Shown: positions 38,786 through 50,899, numbered from the stretch's first letter. The stretch: 64,000 nt of DNA from Stratiolaelaps scimitus (GCA_019614645.1 JABWDB010000012.1:3906001-3970000), one strand, 5' to 3'. Notes: generated by a model not told the origin, from the sequence alone. Numbers and translations are program-made.

Positions 38786-39136
38786 GACGAAACAAAAAGG
38801 TAAACCGCTCAGGTTCGTGCCATGTCAGCCGCATGGCAAACTACGCGGTCTGCAGTGCATAGCGGCTACATTTCAACTCCGTTTCTTTTTGTTAGCTGCT
38901 CACCTTGCCACTAAAACAATATCACGCCTACCGAAACAATCCCATATTGTTCCCATTTAATTTGTGCCAGCTCCGCTCAAGTCTCGTTTCTCTCTCAGCG
39001 CTCTAAGGCTCTGATTACTGACCGTTGATCCTGGGCACCACTATTCTTCCCATTGTTCACGCGTTTCTAATTGCTGCCTCTTTCAGCCGCACATCGTCGT
39101 TCGGATCCGACTAATTTATTATGACTGTACTCCTCG

Positions 39137-39162
39137 TATATATATATATATATATATATATA
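39137..39162. repeat. TA microsatellite
   Basis: Thirteen pure TA units. Confidence 0.95.
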
Positions 39163-42100
39163 CGGCATGTATGGCACTCGAGACGCGAAACGCTTCGTCA
39201 TTGAACAGAGCACTCTACTAGGCTCAACCTACACAAGACCCAGTTTGCGCATGGGCACCTACGACCTACCTAGGAACTTTCTATCTCCGACATGCTCTCA
39301 TACCGCTCGTAGCCATAATGGTAGCGAGAAGGCAGCGTATCTTCTTGCCAGACTTGTGTTCCCTCCATGCACTTTCAACCGCGCGAACAACAAGCCCAAA
39401 TGATGGAGCGATTCCGCGACGTCACGCCGCCCTTCCTCGCGATCATTCGTACGAGCGAATCGCTAGCTAGCTACCCGACTCGCTCGGCCTGCAGCTCCGT
39501 CTACGGGCGAATTATATTATACACGTATGAGCGCTTATGAGCTGGGACGAGGAAGAATTCCCGCGCTAGCCATTGCGTGCCTGGGAGGCTTTTTGCTTCC
39601 TTATCTTGTTCTCTCTTTTTGTGTTGCTTTAAAGATTAACGAGGACATAATAGCAGAAATGATTGTCCCCCTACGACTCTTGATCTATCGCTGACTCGCC
39701 TTAACGTTGTAGGAGTGGGGAGGTGGGGGTATTTACGAAGGGGGACGCTGTTTTCCTGCCCGTTCCCTTCATCTTTGTTCGGTGTCGTCGTCAGACGAAC
39801 TCGATGAGGAGTACGACTGACTATCGCGGAGACGCGATAGTGAAGACACGATGTGGCAGAGGTGAGGCGGGCGACCACGCTGGCAGGTCACCAGTGTAGA
39901 GAATAGATCGGGCGCTGAATCAACCTGAGCAATGGTTGGGCTAACCATGCTATTGGGGTTGCGACAACGAGCGGCATTGGACGAGCGTTTAGGTCGAGGT
40001 AGCGCGGATGCCTTCGTTCCATTCTAATGCCGCACATAGCGTGTGCGGCCCTGCAAGCAGTCAATGGTGTACGCAATATTAGCAGGTTTGACAGGCTCCA
40101 TTTTGCCCTTGTGGATTACAGAGTGACAAGGTAAAGACTCGCTATGGATTCATGAAAAGAACCCTGGACATCTCCAAGTAAAATAACTGGACGAAGCATT
40201 TGCGCTAGCACATGCATAAAAACACATAGACTAGATCTCACACATGGTTGAACGATCAGGTGATCGAAACCCGAACTTAATTAGCTCCGAGAGACTCGTT
40301 GCTCTTCAAGACGAAACATTGCCTCGGAATGCGAACCGATGAATTCGTCAATTCGTCAAATGGCCGTTCATAGACGCTGTGTCTCAAGGCAGCACAGTTA
40401 CAGTAGACATAGTATAATAGAAAAGAAAGTGATGGGACCCCTTGCTACGAATGGCTCACGAATACTGTCAACGAGTATCCAATTCTTTAGGACGAAGCCG
40501 AGCTATGCTCTCCGCTGTTTCCTTGTCACAGCTAGGGATAACAGGGGTCGCAGGAGGGCCTTTATGGCACCTACGTGTATAGATGACATGTAAAGATGGA
40601 AACCGATTAGATGGCCTCAACGAATAGTCTCGGAGTAACAAGATAAATCTGAATAAGCCTATTGTATTCGACGGCCGCTAAATGACAAAACGTAAGAAAA
40701 TGCCACAAGCTACCACGAAAGGAACAAATATATACGGATAGAAATCAGCGATCGTGGCCGAAGCCCTGAAAGTGTCCCTGGGAGCTCATCGCCAAATTAA
40801 GTAAAAGACCTCCATTGTCAGAGAGCGCAACTAGACTGCTCGTCTTGAATACGATGAGAGATATATCATATGACGGGCATTCTCATACGTCACACGCCTG
40901 CGCTGAAAGCGCACGCATGCTGGGGAACATTTGTTATCCGCAAATACAAAACTGCCCTGTTCACGAACTGCGAAATGGGAGGAGGGTGGATGAATCCGGA
41001 GGAAGATAGCGATTAGGGGAATTTCAAGCGAAGAGCTACTCAAGTATTGAACGAACCGCCGGCTTGAAGGATACAAAGAGATAGACCGGCTAAGCACGGG
41101 TCAACTCCGAGGACCAAGGCCGAACGGTGATATGCGATAGGCATTCCAGTTAATAGGAGACATATGGGTTCAGAGGGGCACCTTGATGAATGCGGATGAC
41201 TTAAAGGAGATATACATAGACTCGTATGGGCACGAAGCGAGATCCGATCCAGTTAGCGACTATGAGCATCGTGGTGGCCTAGGTCCAGGGGGGCGAAGAA
41301 CCGATTGTCCTCCTTGTTTTAAGATTAACGACTGAAACAAGTCCTTTGAATGAAGGACACAAAAGAGAGAGAATAATGATAGAGATCTTGTCATTGCTCC
41401 GTTAGAACGGTTGTACTGGAAGTAACTGGATGAACAGGTTACCTCAGAGTCCATTTATTTGCCTTGTTATTGACGCGGTTGACGGGCCCATCAGCCTAGG
41501 TACTCAACGAGCTTAACAAAATATCACACGAATTGCAACGACCTTGGTCATTTGGGAGGAGGGTGTCGGGAAGACAAAAATATGTAATGTAATAATATCT
41601 ACGGCACAGCTATTGTGAAGGGAGATAAACGATCCCATTGAGGCACAATGCTGTGCGCACGACTGCAGAGGAGGCGAATGTAATAGCTCTCGGTGGCAAG
41701 ATTTTTATATTGGCATGATGATGACTGTCCTCTATTCACAGGGACAGACAGCGGATCCCCTGTCCGCGTTAGCTCGGCTTAACTCAACGACAAATCGTCA
41801 TCACCTGCTTTCGCTTACTAATGGCGTCCCTATTTACGCCAACGTTCAAAACCAACATCTACTTTTTGTCGGACTAAAGTCGCCATCGTGCGTCCACTGC
41901 ATGCAATGTTCTCGAAGTATATATTCGATGCTAACGTTTATTGCTGGGATTCGGCCCAATGGCTCGCACGCTTCGACTGCGCGCAAATGAGCATTTGATG
42001 CCACCACCACCAACCTTGACGACCAAGGCGTCAGATCGTCTGAAGAATAGAGGCGAGGTGTGGAGCCAACCGATCACGTATAAATCTGCTGCGGCTGTGA

Positions 42101-42719
42101 GTCTGTCGACGAGATGGCCATCGTCGTCATCTTCAACAGCATCTCAACAGGCCGCGGTCATCATTCAGTGGCGATAGATAGATCGAGCCGTCCACCCCGT
42201 TGTCGATTCCACCGTTGGCTGCCTCTTCACCGGTGGCAGCCGTTACGGGAGCGCCGCAAATTTACCCACACTAAGTCGATATAGAGTGTCTACAATATTG
42301 AGTGGCTATTATATATCGAATAGCCGAGAATCGTCAAGGTGATTTGCGTGATGGACTCGACACAAAGATCCCCCAATATCGCCTTCGCCCAATTGGATCC
42401 CTCTGGGAAGAGGGACTCGCGCGATCGCAACGACGAATGCACAGAGCATCATCTAACTAGCTACGCGTCATTCAGCAGAGCAGGGACAGATCATTGCGCG
42501 AGCCATCATTGTTATTATCGCCAACTCATTTGTTTTCATCGATAGTCTCTAGGCGATTACGTCCGTTCGATCTCCCTTTGCGACCAATCCTCTCTTTCTC
42601 TCTCTCTTGACCCAGTGGCAGTGACGGGATAGGACACTGATGTTGGTCGGCAACTGTTGTTAGGATCGTGAGTCTGGAGATGGTGCTCTGCCGACTGACA
42701 CTCACGGTTCTTCGAGCAG

Positions 42720-42848
42720 GTATTGCCTATGAGCTAATGGAGGCCACGCATCCCGCTTCACGTACGAACAACGTCGTCCTGCACGGACAAAGTCCAGCGT
42801 CTAGCCACGCGCTTGATCCACTACGGCACGCTATCGCGGTGATAAACC
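42720..42848 (+). CDS. Exon-like segment, unrecognised protein
   Basis: The segment is preceded by an acceptor-like stretch (CACGGTTCTTCGAGCAG) and followed by a donor-like GTACGT. Between them one frame is open, beginning IAYELMEATHPASRTNNVVL and continuing to AIAVINR. First codon positions are rich in G, A and C, and the codons look like coding usage. It would enter with two bases of a split codon and leave with one. The frame also stays open beyond both ends (42668-42883), so the splice sites are not forced. I recognise no domain and found no partner exon. Confidence 0.22.
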
Positions 42849-43543
42849 GTACGTCCAATAGCATCCGTATAGATGTCACCTAGTCATAGCAACCGCCGAT
42901 GCGGTCAAGCTATCGCGGACGTGATCAGGGCGGCGTAATTTCCTCAATGGATGCTCCATCGGTTCAATCAGTTTTCCGCTCAATTCGGCGCTGCGGCTCC
43001 ACCGATGTTGTTTGCGACACGTATTTTTAGTGGCGGTTACACACTAGCAGTGCGTATTGTTATCCCTGCTCTTATTGTTGTCTTCATCGTCGTCTCCACA
43101 AGACGATCTGCCGGGGTTGGGACGATATGGCGCGATAGTGAGACAGTCCCCGGGTGCCATTTAACCTGATGACTATCGATAGGCTCGCTCAGCTAAAACG
43201 ATGCGTGTTTGTTGAAATAGAAAACGCTGTCTTGTGATCTTCTGATGTGGTTTGCACATCCCTGCGTCGACGAATGACGAGGGTGGGTACGTACGTATTG
43301 TGGCCGTTCCATTCGTCATACAATATGAAGTACGCCGTTCAATATTACAGGAGGAGACCCTTGACGGAAGCTTCTGGCAAACGCAATGAATCTACCGCTG
43401 TACCAAGAGTCAGGCGTCAGAAATCAGCAGCAGTAGCAGTAGCGGCGACGACAGCACGCAACCACAATAAGTGTTTGGAAAAAAAACTACGCAGGTGTAT
43501 AATGTAAGCAGTATAAGAAATAGCATCGGCTGGCCCATATTTA

Positions 43544-43561
43544 CATATATATATATATATA
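43544..43561. repeat. AT microsatellite
   Basis: A pure AT tract of about nine units. Confidence 0.95.
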
Positions 43562-43939
43562 AATGCACCGGCAGCCGTGTCGTTGACTTTCGTTCGAGCC
43601 ACTGATCGAGCGGCGTGATAATACTCATCATTGGCGTCAGTTGAATCTGCCGTCTTCGTTTTGAAACGCTTCAATTCGCTTTGGACAGGGAGATTTTTTT
43701 ATTTTTATTAGCCTCGCTCGTCCTCGGCCATTTGGCTGACGACAACGCCCCTGTTCAGCGCACATACGCGCGTAAATCGCCAACGGCTGTCGGGGGGCCT
43801 GTCTTTAACAAAGGCGTCGACCGTCAACGAATCGCTCACGTAGCCGATCATCCTCCGGCGCCCATTATCACCGCGGCGTCAACTACAGATTACAGGAACG
43901 AGCAAACAAAAGCTGGCTGTGAGAGTCAGAGGGAGACAG

Positions 43940-43961
43940 AGAGAGAGAGAGAGAGAGAGAG
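43940..43961. repeat. GA microsatellite
   Basis: Eleven pure GA units, with GA-rich sequence to the left. Confidence 0.95.
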
Positions 43962-44221
43962 CGAGTGGTGGGCGATTTCGCGGGGATTTCACTATACGAC
44001 TGCCCGTCGGACATCGAATCGTAGAGAGGCTGACCTATGCAAAGGCTGCATTATCAATCTCTAGGTATCATGGTAGCCAAGCCACGTTGATCTATAGTTA
44101 TCGAGGGATGCGGCCAGAGTCGAGTGAATCCTCCACCCTCTTGGACGGATCAAAAAGTCGCAAAGAATAAGGCAAAATGATATGTTTGCTGTTAGCAGCT
44201 TACATATATATATATATATAT

Positions 44222-44271
44222 GAATTTTCGTGCAGGGATATATATATATATATATCCCTGCGCGAGAATTC
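44222..44271. repeat. 50-bp palindrome centred on an AT tract
   Basis: The left arm starts GAATTTTCGTGCAGGGATAT and the right arm ends ATCCCTGCGCGAGAATTC. Over 25 base positions the arms differ at only two, and both differences would be G-U pairs in one RNA strand. The centre is TATATATA. A separate AT tract lies immediately to the left (44203-44220). Confidence 0.9.
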
Positions 44272-45826
44272 ATCGCTGATGGCACAGCAGTCGGAGCCAG
44301 CCGAGCGCGTAATTGGAAGTTAATGGTGGTTAGACTGGTGGTTTCGATCGGTCAGCATTTATTGCTTATGCTAACCCAACGGCAAACAGACAAATAATCG
44401 GGGCGTAAATCTGATATGAGAGTTGGCACATGGTGCAATCGGAATCATCGCGGCAGCGACGGCACCGTGCAATTATCTGGGGGTCAGGTACATCGACAAC
44501 GATAGCACCAATAATCTATGATAGATTAGATGAGGAGGTATATCAGGGACCAATGGAGGATGGAGGCTTTCATTCGTTTGCACATTAGCGCTGTCGAATA
44601 ATGAGCATTTGCTGCAATTAGTCGTAGCCTATAATCATCTTGTGTGTATCGGCACGATCGGCTCAGTCGTTATAATTGTGATTCATGTGTTCATCATTAC
44701 GTTGGTCACCGCCAAGCCCGCTGGCCGCTACCGGTGCCTCGAGGAGGGTCGCCATACCGAGCGAATGCAGTGATCCGACGCAGGGAGGGTTCGGCATTTC
44801 CGGACTATAAATTCAACACCTCTAATATGATATCATTGAGCGTTACTGACAGTAGCGATATATTTACTATTGAGCAGGATTCCAAGAGCCGCGTTTCTAT
44901 CAAATTCGCCTATTCTCATTTAAATAATTACATGCACTGATCGAATCGAAGAGCTGTAGATCGGGGTCGAGAAATTATGCGAATCGGCGATCTCGGCGAT
45001 ATATCACAACCTAGAATACAAGAATCAATTATGTAGAAAGCGTATTGTTACTTGTAAACGTACGTGTGGCCGAAAACCAGCCATGATATAGACTCCGAAA
45101 TTCGTTCCCGATACGACCCTGATCCTGACATAAACAATAGTCCTAGTAGACACCGTCGATCCGACATTGAAGAAAAAAACATTCTCGTGTATTTCAATCG
45201 GATAATTATACTATATTAATACATGTAATTATACTATGTACAAGTTTTTGTCACATGCCTTCTGGCCGAGGACAATATACCAGCAGGACACCGGTATAAT
45301 AGTACGAGGTTGTATCATATTATCTATTTGCATAGAGTAGAACGCTCATACATTGGAATATTGCGATCAATCAATGGACACACAAAAAAGAGAGGACTCA
45401 AGTCGGTTGTTGTCTAGCGGGCTGCACTGGGCAAACAGTCGTCCATAGAATCAGGGTGACACATCAGCAGCGAATTCCCCTGCTGGCGCCGCTGAATCTT
45501 GTTCTTGTAGCAAACTCATCCAGTAAGCAGACAACTAGTATCATTGCTCTTCGGGTCACCATCAGCAATCGACCGTCGCCGGAGAGTCAGTTTGTAGCGG
45601 CAGTCGAAAGTGAGGACGCCGACTGCTCACAGAGTGCTCGAGTGGAGTGGCGCCGCATCAACGCGATTCTAAAACGAATCGATGGCCCCTCGCCGCCCGC
45701 CGCCCCCCGGCGTCTGCTCCGCGCACGCGAAGTTGGTAGCTCGCCAGCATTGTAGCTCCGGTAGCAGCTCCCAAAATAAACACATACCTTCACATCTAGA
45801 GAGAGACAAAGGGACGTGAGCCCATT

Positions 45827-45893
45827 CGACTACTGTAACATTGGGTCACAGCAGTAGTCGGAGAGTAGGACAGTCTCCGAAAATCGACTACTG
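45827..45893. repeat. Cluster of small hairpins with a repeated 9-mer
   Basis: CGACTACTG (45827-45835) pairs with CAGTAGTCG (45852-45860). GGAGA (45860-45864) pairs with TCTCC (45874-45878). A second direct copy of CGACTACTG follows at 45885-45893. Confidence 0.7.
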
Positions 45894-47105
45894 CCAACGC
45901 TGGCCGGTGCGGCGGCGGCGGCTGCTGTTGCTGCTGTTGTTCACTGCTGCCTTTGTCACTGTCTCGATGTGGGATTGATACGCCAACGACTGCGGCTGCT
46001 GCTGCTGCTGCTACTAATCACCCCATCTAAATGCGGATCTTGACAATCTACTCGCCTATAGCGAAGCTGGCTGAGGAGTGTTATTGTTACCGGCTTGCCT
46101 GTCGTCCTGCAGCTTCGAGCTGCCGGGTCAGGACGAGATGTCCTGAGCCACCTTTGAACACGGAGTCATCACGTGAAGTCGATTTCAGGCTCAAAGAAAA
46201 TGTTTGGTACCGATGTCAGGACGCGGCCTATTTCCCGACAACGAGGGTCACTCTGAAAGAAGGGTGCGGTCTATCTCCCCCTCAAATGCGACCCGTTCCT
46301 TGATGACCGGGGCAGGTCCGTCATTCTTGGACACCTCTCATCGAGCGTCCCCATCGGGCGCCGAGATGTTGACAGCATGTTCTCTTCCTCCCTTGACCCC
46401 CGATGACATATGTCCGCCGCCAGACTAACATATCCTGTATAACATACTAACATATCCACAGTGTCATCTTGATAAGTACGGTGCGCCAAGAGACACACGA
46501 TTCTTTTTAGCTGTGAGGGCGTTAGAATGCGGAGCCTACTCGAATCGTCGCTACGATGTTCTCAAGCGGATTCTCGCTCAGCGATGGGTGACCCCATGAT
46601 GAGCACGGCGAAAGACACAAAGAAAAAGTCGAACTTGTTTGGTCATAATATAATTTCATCTAGCCATGCCTTCTGTTTCATGATTTTTCCATGGTTGTTG
46701 ACTACAGACGCCTATTGCAGTTAAACGCTAGGCGAGGTACGGTTTTTAATCTATTGATACTCTGCGTACAGACTACTGCGTTATATTGTAATAGTGTATC
46801 ACCGAGCTCACAACGAGCGAGCGCTACTGCCCTCGACATTTCTTCTCTGTAAGCGACAATTATCGATTATGGTGGAACTGTGCCGATCAGACCTCGATAC
46901 CCCACCCCCATAATCGCTAGGTTTGCCAATCATTTGCGGCGATCACTAAGCAGAATTGTGTGTACGCTCGTCTGAATCCAATCATCTCGTTCGCAGCCGC
47001 TTAGCCACCTTGACGTAAAAACCTTCTGGACGTAGTCTCTGAGGTCGGGAATTGCAGCCCGTTGACTACGACGGGATAAATGTAACAAATCTATGTACGA
47101 GATAA

Positions 47106-47110
<5 letters not shown>

Positions 47111-47142
<32 letters not shown>
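47111..47142. repeat. TA microsatellite
   Basis: About sixteen pure TA units. Confidence 0.95.
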
Positions 47143-47146
<4 letters not shown>

Positions 47147-47566
47147 CAGTGGTTCATCATGTAAGAACGACGAAAAGGCAAGAAATAGAGATGACAGACA
47201 CGGGACACTACAGTACGATAAGGGTTTCACAGTAAATGGTGCACTTCCATGCGGCAGACTCAGATACCTCGAGCACAATAGCTGGTTGCATTGTGCGCTT
47301 TGGCCGTCTCATATGCACGTGTGTATTCTATATATATATATGGATGTCCGTGAGAGCATTTCAAGCGACTACTTCTTGTTCACTGGCACGTGTGTGCCCG
47401 TTAGGAGAGGTGCGAGCGGTGGTTGGTAAAGTGTTTTTCCCTAAGAGATAGCCACAATGATACTGACACCGACGACACCAACAACGATTGGAACACCACA
47501 TAAAGCTAACAATAAGGTAAGTACTCAGCATTCAGATCGGAGGCGGTCATCATCTCATTAAAGCCA

Positions 47567-47761
47567 TCACCAACGTCCGGGAGCGGACCGGGAAAAACAG
47601 ACTAAGGCGTGGTTATATTGCTTGCGCTGTTTGTCAATGAAGCCGAGCGAACCGCAGGGCTCGGAGTGGCCTACTGATGATCGCCGTAGGCCAGAGTAAA
47701 AAGAAGAACATTTCATGAAGAACAACACCATCATAAACATCATTACTAATGGACGAAGCAT
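47567..47761 (-). CDS. Candidate short secreted peptide, 64 residues
   Basis: From the ATG at 47761 the frame encodes a basic-then-hydrophobic start (MLRPLVMMFMMVLFFMKCSS) typical of a signal peptide. A polar remainder of about 40 residues follows, with two further cysteines, a GLRR motif and a KQRK motif. Dibasic motifs of this kind are cleaved by prohormone convertases in neuropeptide precursors, so a small secreted peptide is conceivable. There is no amidation signal after a core peptide and no recognisable family. The frame stays open upstream of the ATG, so the same sequence could be an exon. Chance hydrophobic runs are common in this window. Confidence 0.22.
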   Translation of the reverse strand: MLRPLVMMFMMVLFFMKCSSFYSGLRRSSVGHSEPCGSLGFIDKQRKQYNHALVCFSRSAPGRW

Positions 47762-48229
47762 CTTAACACGAGACCCATGAGGAGTCTGATGACACGAGAA
47801 ATCAAATTGCCGACTCAATTAGAGTGTCCTCATAATAGTAGAAAATAAAGAAAATAATTCTGCTTGCGTTTGAAACCACAGCTTGTCGATCCTCGACCAC
47901 CATACCCGGCCTCCTCTACTAGAAGGCAATATTTTCTACATCACATTTTGCCTATATGTGCCATGTATTTGCACAAGCATAGCTAACGCGAGACGACCGA
48001 AATGAATAACGTCGAATGAATGCCATGAAGTAAATGGAACCAATACAACGAGCAATTAAGTGTGCATGTAATTTTATTGCTTTTTTTATTAGGTAGAAAG
48101 TTCGCAAAATCCCGCTCGACGGCTCCCGCCACCTCTGGAAGGGAGAGAACTCCATCACGGGCAACGCTTGCCATGAGACGTCGAAAAAAACATCCGTTAG
48201 CTCGAGAGTGCATATGTACGCGTGAAACG

Positions 48230-48251
48230 ATATATATATATATATATATAT
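48230..48251. repeat. AT microsatellite
   Basis: Eleven pure AT units. They lie about 290 bases beyond the last exon of the minus-strand membrane-protein candidate. Confidence 0.95.
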
Positions 48252-48538
48252 TAATCGGTCCTGATCTGCCAAGTGCCTACAGTGAATGTTCCGAGGTAAG
48301 AGCCTGGCTAATTCCAAATGTGAGATCGATAACTAATCGAAAGCTAACTAATGATAACTAATCTCGGATGTATCCGATTCGGTTATCTGCGATAAGAGGC
48401 ATCTCCGATTTTGTCTCAAAGAAAATCAAACCACCCCACAAGGCGTCGACGGTAGAACTCGCCGGTGAACAGGTACAACGCTATACAGGTTTCATATCCC
48501 TACACGGACCCACATACGAGTTGTATACCGCGAAGTCG

Positions 48539-48773
48539 CTACATTGAAACAAATTCAGTCTTGGTTTCGTTAGAGCTTACCATCCGCAAGCGGTGCTTTA
48601 GGTCTTGGACAACTTTCGAGCGAGTCTGCTTGGTTCCACAGTCGAGGGCCATGGATTTCTGCTCGCAAGGTTTTTCCAGCCTGCAATCGAGTTTGCCAGA
48701 ATTTGCGCTGTTATTCTGCACCCTAGTAATAATCACTACAGGAACATACGACGACTCTGCGCAATGATGATTC
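48539..48773 (-). CDS. Candidate terminal exon of a membrane protein
   Basis: On the minus strand an acceptor-like sequence (GAAAATACTTCTCAG) opens a frame with one base of a split codon. That base completes the AG left by the donor at 49093, giving Arg. The 77 remaining codons run to TAG. The segment is polar, with four cysteines in its first half (NHHC, LDC, KPC, LDC), a basic stretch (TKQTRSKVVQDLKHRLRMVS) and an acidic end. If the preceding exon's hydrophobic stretch spans the membrane, this would be one soluble face of the protein. No AATAAA is obvious just downstream. I recognise no family. Confidence 0.35.
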
Positions 48774-49092
48774 CTGAGAAGTATTTTCAGAATGACTTGC
48801 GTCTGTTACATCTCCTACAATGAACGAATGATCAGTGAACGGGAGTTAAGCAGCTGAATGGTGGTCATGTGGGCCAGTGTCGACCAAGATGATCTCTACA
48901 ACCGAGGGAGAAGACACCGTTAAATGTCATCGACCCTAAACGACACGTGTGAGCTTAGGCCGAGTATACATTTACCTATATACCCGTAATTCAAATTCGT
49001 CTCTCGGCTCAACCCATAGATAGTAGAGAGCTTGCCCGCGCTTCTAGTCATTACCCACACCAGCACCATGCACCAGCCATCGCGATAGTTAC

Positions 49093-49289
49093 CTCGATGA
49101 CTCGAGAGCCCCGTACTCCTCAGTCCATAGTCGCATCATTTGGTATAAGACAAGTGAGGCCACAGCGCAGATTGTGCAAGTAACACAGAAGAACACCACC
49201 ACACAATCAACATCGGATATCAGATCCTCAACGAGTTCTGGCCAACCCCCAGGACCATGGTAGTATGATGTCGTAAATACCCTCTTCAC
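49093..49289 (-). CDS. Candidate exon with a transmembrane segment
   Basis: This is the most convincing exon in the window. It is preceded by a pyrimidine-rich tract and acceptor (TTTCCTGCTGGCCACATCACATGAGCAG on the minus strand, written here in two parts: TTTCCTGCTGG and CACATGAGCAG) and ends at a good donor, TCATCGAG then GTAACT. Codons 1-28 are polar (HGPGGWPELVEDLISD). Codons 29-51 form a strongly hydrophobic, cysteine-rich segment (CVVVFFCVTCTICAVASLVL), followed by MMRLWTEEYGALESS. First codon positions are mostly G or A. The exon starts in phase 0 and ends with two bases of a codon, matching the next exon. A single-pass membrane protein is the natural reading; the family is unknown to me. 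Confidence 0.4.
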
Positions 49290-49546
49290 CTGCTCATGTG
49301 ATGTGGCCAGCAGGAAACAGGATAGTACATGATGGGGAAAATCAAGAATGAATCAAAATAAACCGGTTTTATTACGTGTTTTGTGCACTATTAGCGTATG
49401 ATTATTATTATTATTACTATCGTTAATATTTATTTCCAGCTCTGGTCATTTGTTATTAATAGCCCGGCGACAATTGTACCCAGCAAATGAGCATTATAAT
49501 AAAATGGTTTAAGGTTTATGATCATGATGAATTCTCCGGAGTCTAC

Positions 49547-49683
49547 TGCATCCCCCAGCGGACATCCGCCCGCGTTGTAACTATCCAGGACCATCGTCAG
49601 GCAACAACCTAAAAACCGCTCGACATATGCATTCGTCATATGCATCACCATTGTCACCGACGTCGCGCCCATTCTCAGGGCAA
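49547..49683 (-). CDS. Candidate upstream exon of the same gene
   Basis: It is preceded on the minus strand by TGGATCTTGCGATTTAG as acceptor and ends at GATGCA before GTAGAC, a weak donor. The frame gives 45 codons, starting ALRMGATSVTMVMHMTNAYV and ending CPLGDA, with the phase 0 end needed by the next exon. Codons are rich in G and A at the first position. The ATG inside (MGATSV) could be the true start, making this the first coding exon. The same frame stays open to 49430 without splicing, so the donor is the least certain point of the model. Confidence 0.25.
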
Positions 49684-49744
49684 CTAAATCGCAAGATCCA
49701 GAAGTTTGCTATTAAGGAGTAGCCTAGTATAGTAGTCGAATCGT

Positions 49745-49835
49745 AAATTGCAGAGGCGAGTCAACGGTGGGAATCGAACTCGTGCAACGAAGGGGCTTGT
49801 CTTATGCAGTAATACCGGAAGCAGTAGCTCTGTTT
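49745..49835 (-). mobile_element. tRNA-like repeat, weak copy
   Basis: On the minus strand GAGTTCGATTCCCACC is a good B box, and CTGCAATTTACGATT follows about 20 bases on, resembling the tail of the 31.2 kb element. No clear A box was found upstream, so this may be a diverged SINE or a tRNA remnant. Confidence 0.35.
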
Positions 49836-50701
49836 GATCAGATGTTGTGTTTAGTTACCAGAACTTCGATGGTGGTTGCTAAAAGAGAAACATCATAGTA
49901 AACCTGGTCAAGTCTCTCTGTCAGCTTTTGCATCGACATGGCTACGCTGGTGATGACGCCGGGACCTGTGTCGTGGTGAGCCTATCCCCGTTGAAGAGGT
50001 GCCCTGGCCGGTCCTGAACAATCAGAATAACAAGGACAAGCAGTGAGCCCGGTTGTATTTCCGTATTGATCTTATGACTAATTATAGGATAGTTAATTCT
50101 CGTCACGGTCTCCTACCTGACGCAGCACGGCAACTCGGTATATTCCGGTTTGAGATGGTCGTTTTTTTTTCGTGTGGATTCCCGTTTGGGTGCTGCCCAA
50201 CGAGTACCAACGAATTAGTCCAATGTGTATAATGTACTTGCCCTGTTGTTGATTAATATCTATGGGAACGCGTCATATAAACAACTTCGTTTTTGTCGTC
50301 ATTCCACACTCGAAATCGAGCTGTTGTTTTTCTTTCCTGTTGACCCGTTCGAATCTCTAGGAGGCCGACATTGTTCCCTAGGAAGGCGATGGCATTGCCT
50401 CTCTGCACAGCGAGGGACAGGCGTCGGAGAAGGAAAGATCCTGCGCGCTTGTCCCCGGTGGCGCGGATCAGCCTGTGGTAGACCCCTTCGAGGACCTATG
50501 GTAGACCCCTGCCCGCCTAAGGTTTCAAATGCCCAGGGGGGAATCGAGGTGGATTGGAAACTAGTTCCCTCCATAGGCATCTACCTATGTCATTCCATTC
50601 CCATCGACTAAGGGTCGATTACGAGCTGGCACAGCGGTCTCCCCGCACCGACTATTTCTATCGTTCAATTGTGACTGCACCACCATGAAAGACCAGGACA
50701 G

Positions 50702-50722
50702 ACAACAACAACAACAACAACA
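50702..50722. repeat. CAA microsatellite
   Basis: Seven ACA/CAA units. Confidence 0.9.
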
Positions 50723-50899
50723 CCGCCAGTATATTTATAAAATATATCTACAATAACCAGACAGAATTCCCCATCCATGTGGGCACTTTTTACATATCGG
50801 TATCGTCGAACAAGCATAACCCTTGAATCAAAGCTTTGGGAATGACTACCACATCACCTTGATGTTCCATATGTAAGATCTAAGCGGAGCGTGGACATG

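Larger units (their letters stand above)
22570..42700. other. Non-coding tract with repeats
   Basis: I could support no complete gene here. It contains tRNA-derived repeat copies (24.75, 31.2 and 37.2 kb), a perfect hairpin (24.97 kb), a possible transposon end (34.5 kb), an inverted repeat around AT tracts (34.8 kb) and numerous microsatellites. 39.9-41.7 kb is notably poor in simple repeats. Short frames at 23650-23850 and 38279-38470 (plus) look somewhat protein-like, but lack supporting signals beyond single splice-like motifs. Confidence 0.5.
42850..47560. other. Non-coding tract with repeats
   Basis: I see no supported gene. It holds AT, GA and CAG repeats, a 50-bp palindrome (44.2 kb) and paired small hairpins (45.8 kb). 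A frame without ATG near 44531-44770 (plus) contains a signal-peptide-like hydrophobic run, but ends in a stop soon after. Confidence 0.5.

Noticed and set aside
44531..44770. Plus-strand frame without ATG containing a signal-peptide-like run (VVIIVIHVFIITLVTAKP)
   Set aside because: It has no start codon, no donor in the frame and a stop 17 residues after the hydrophobic run. It overlaps another open frame.
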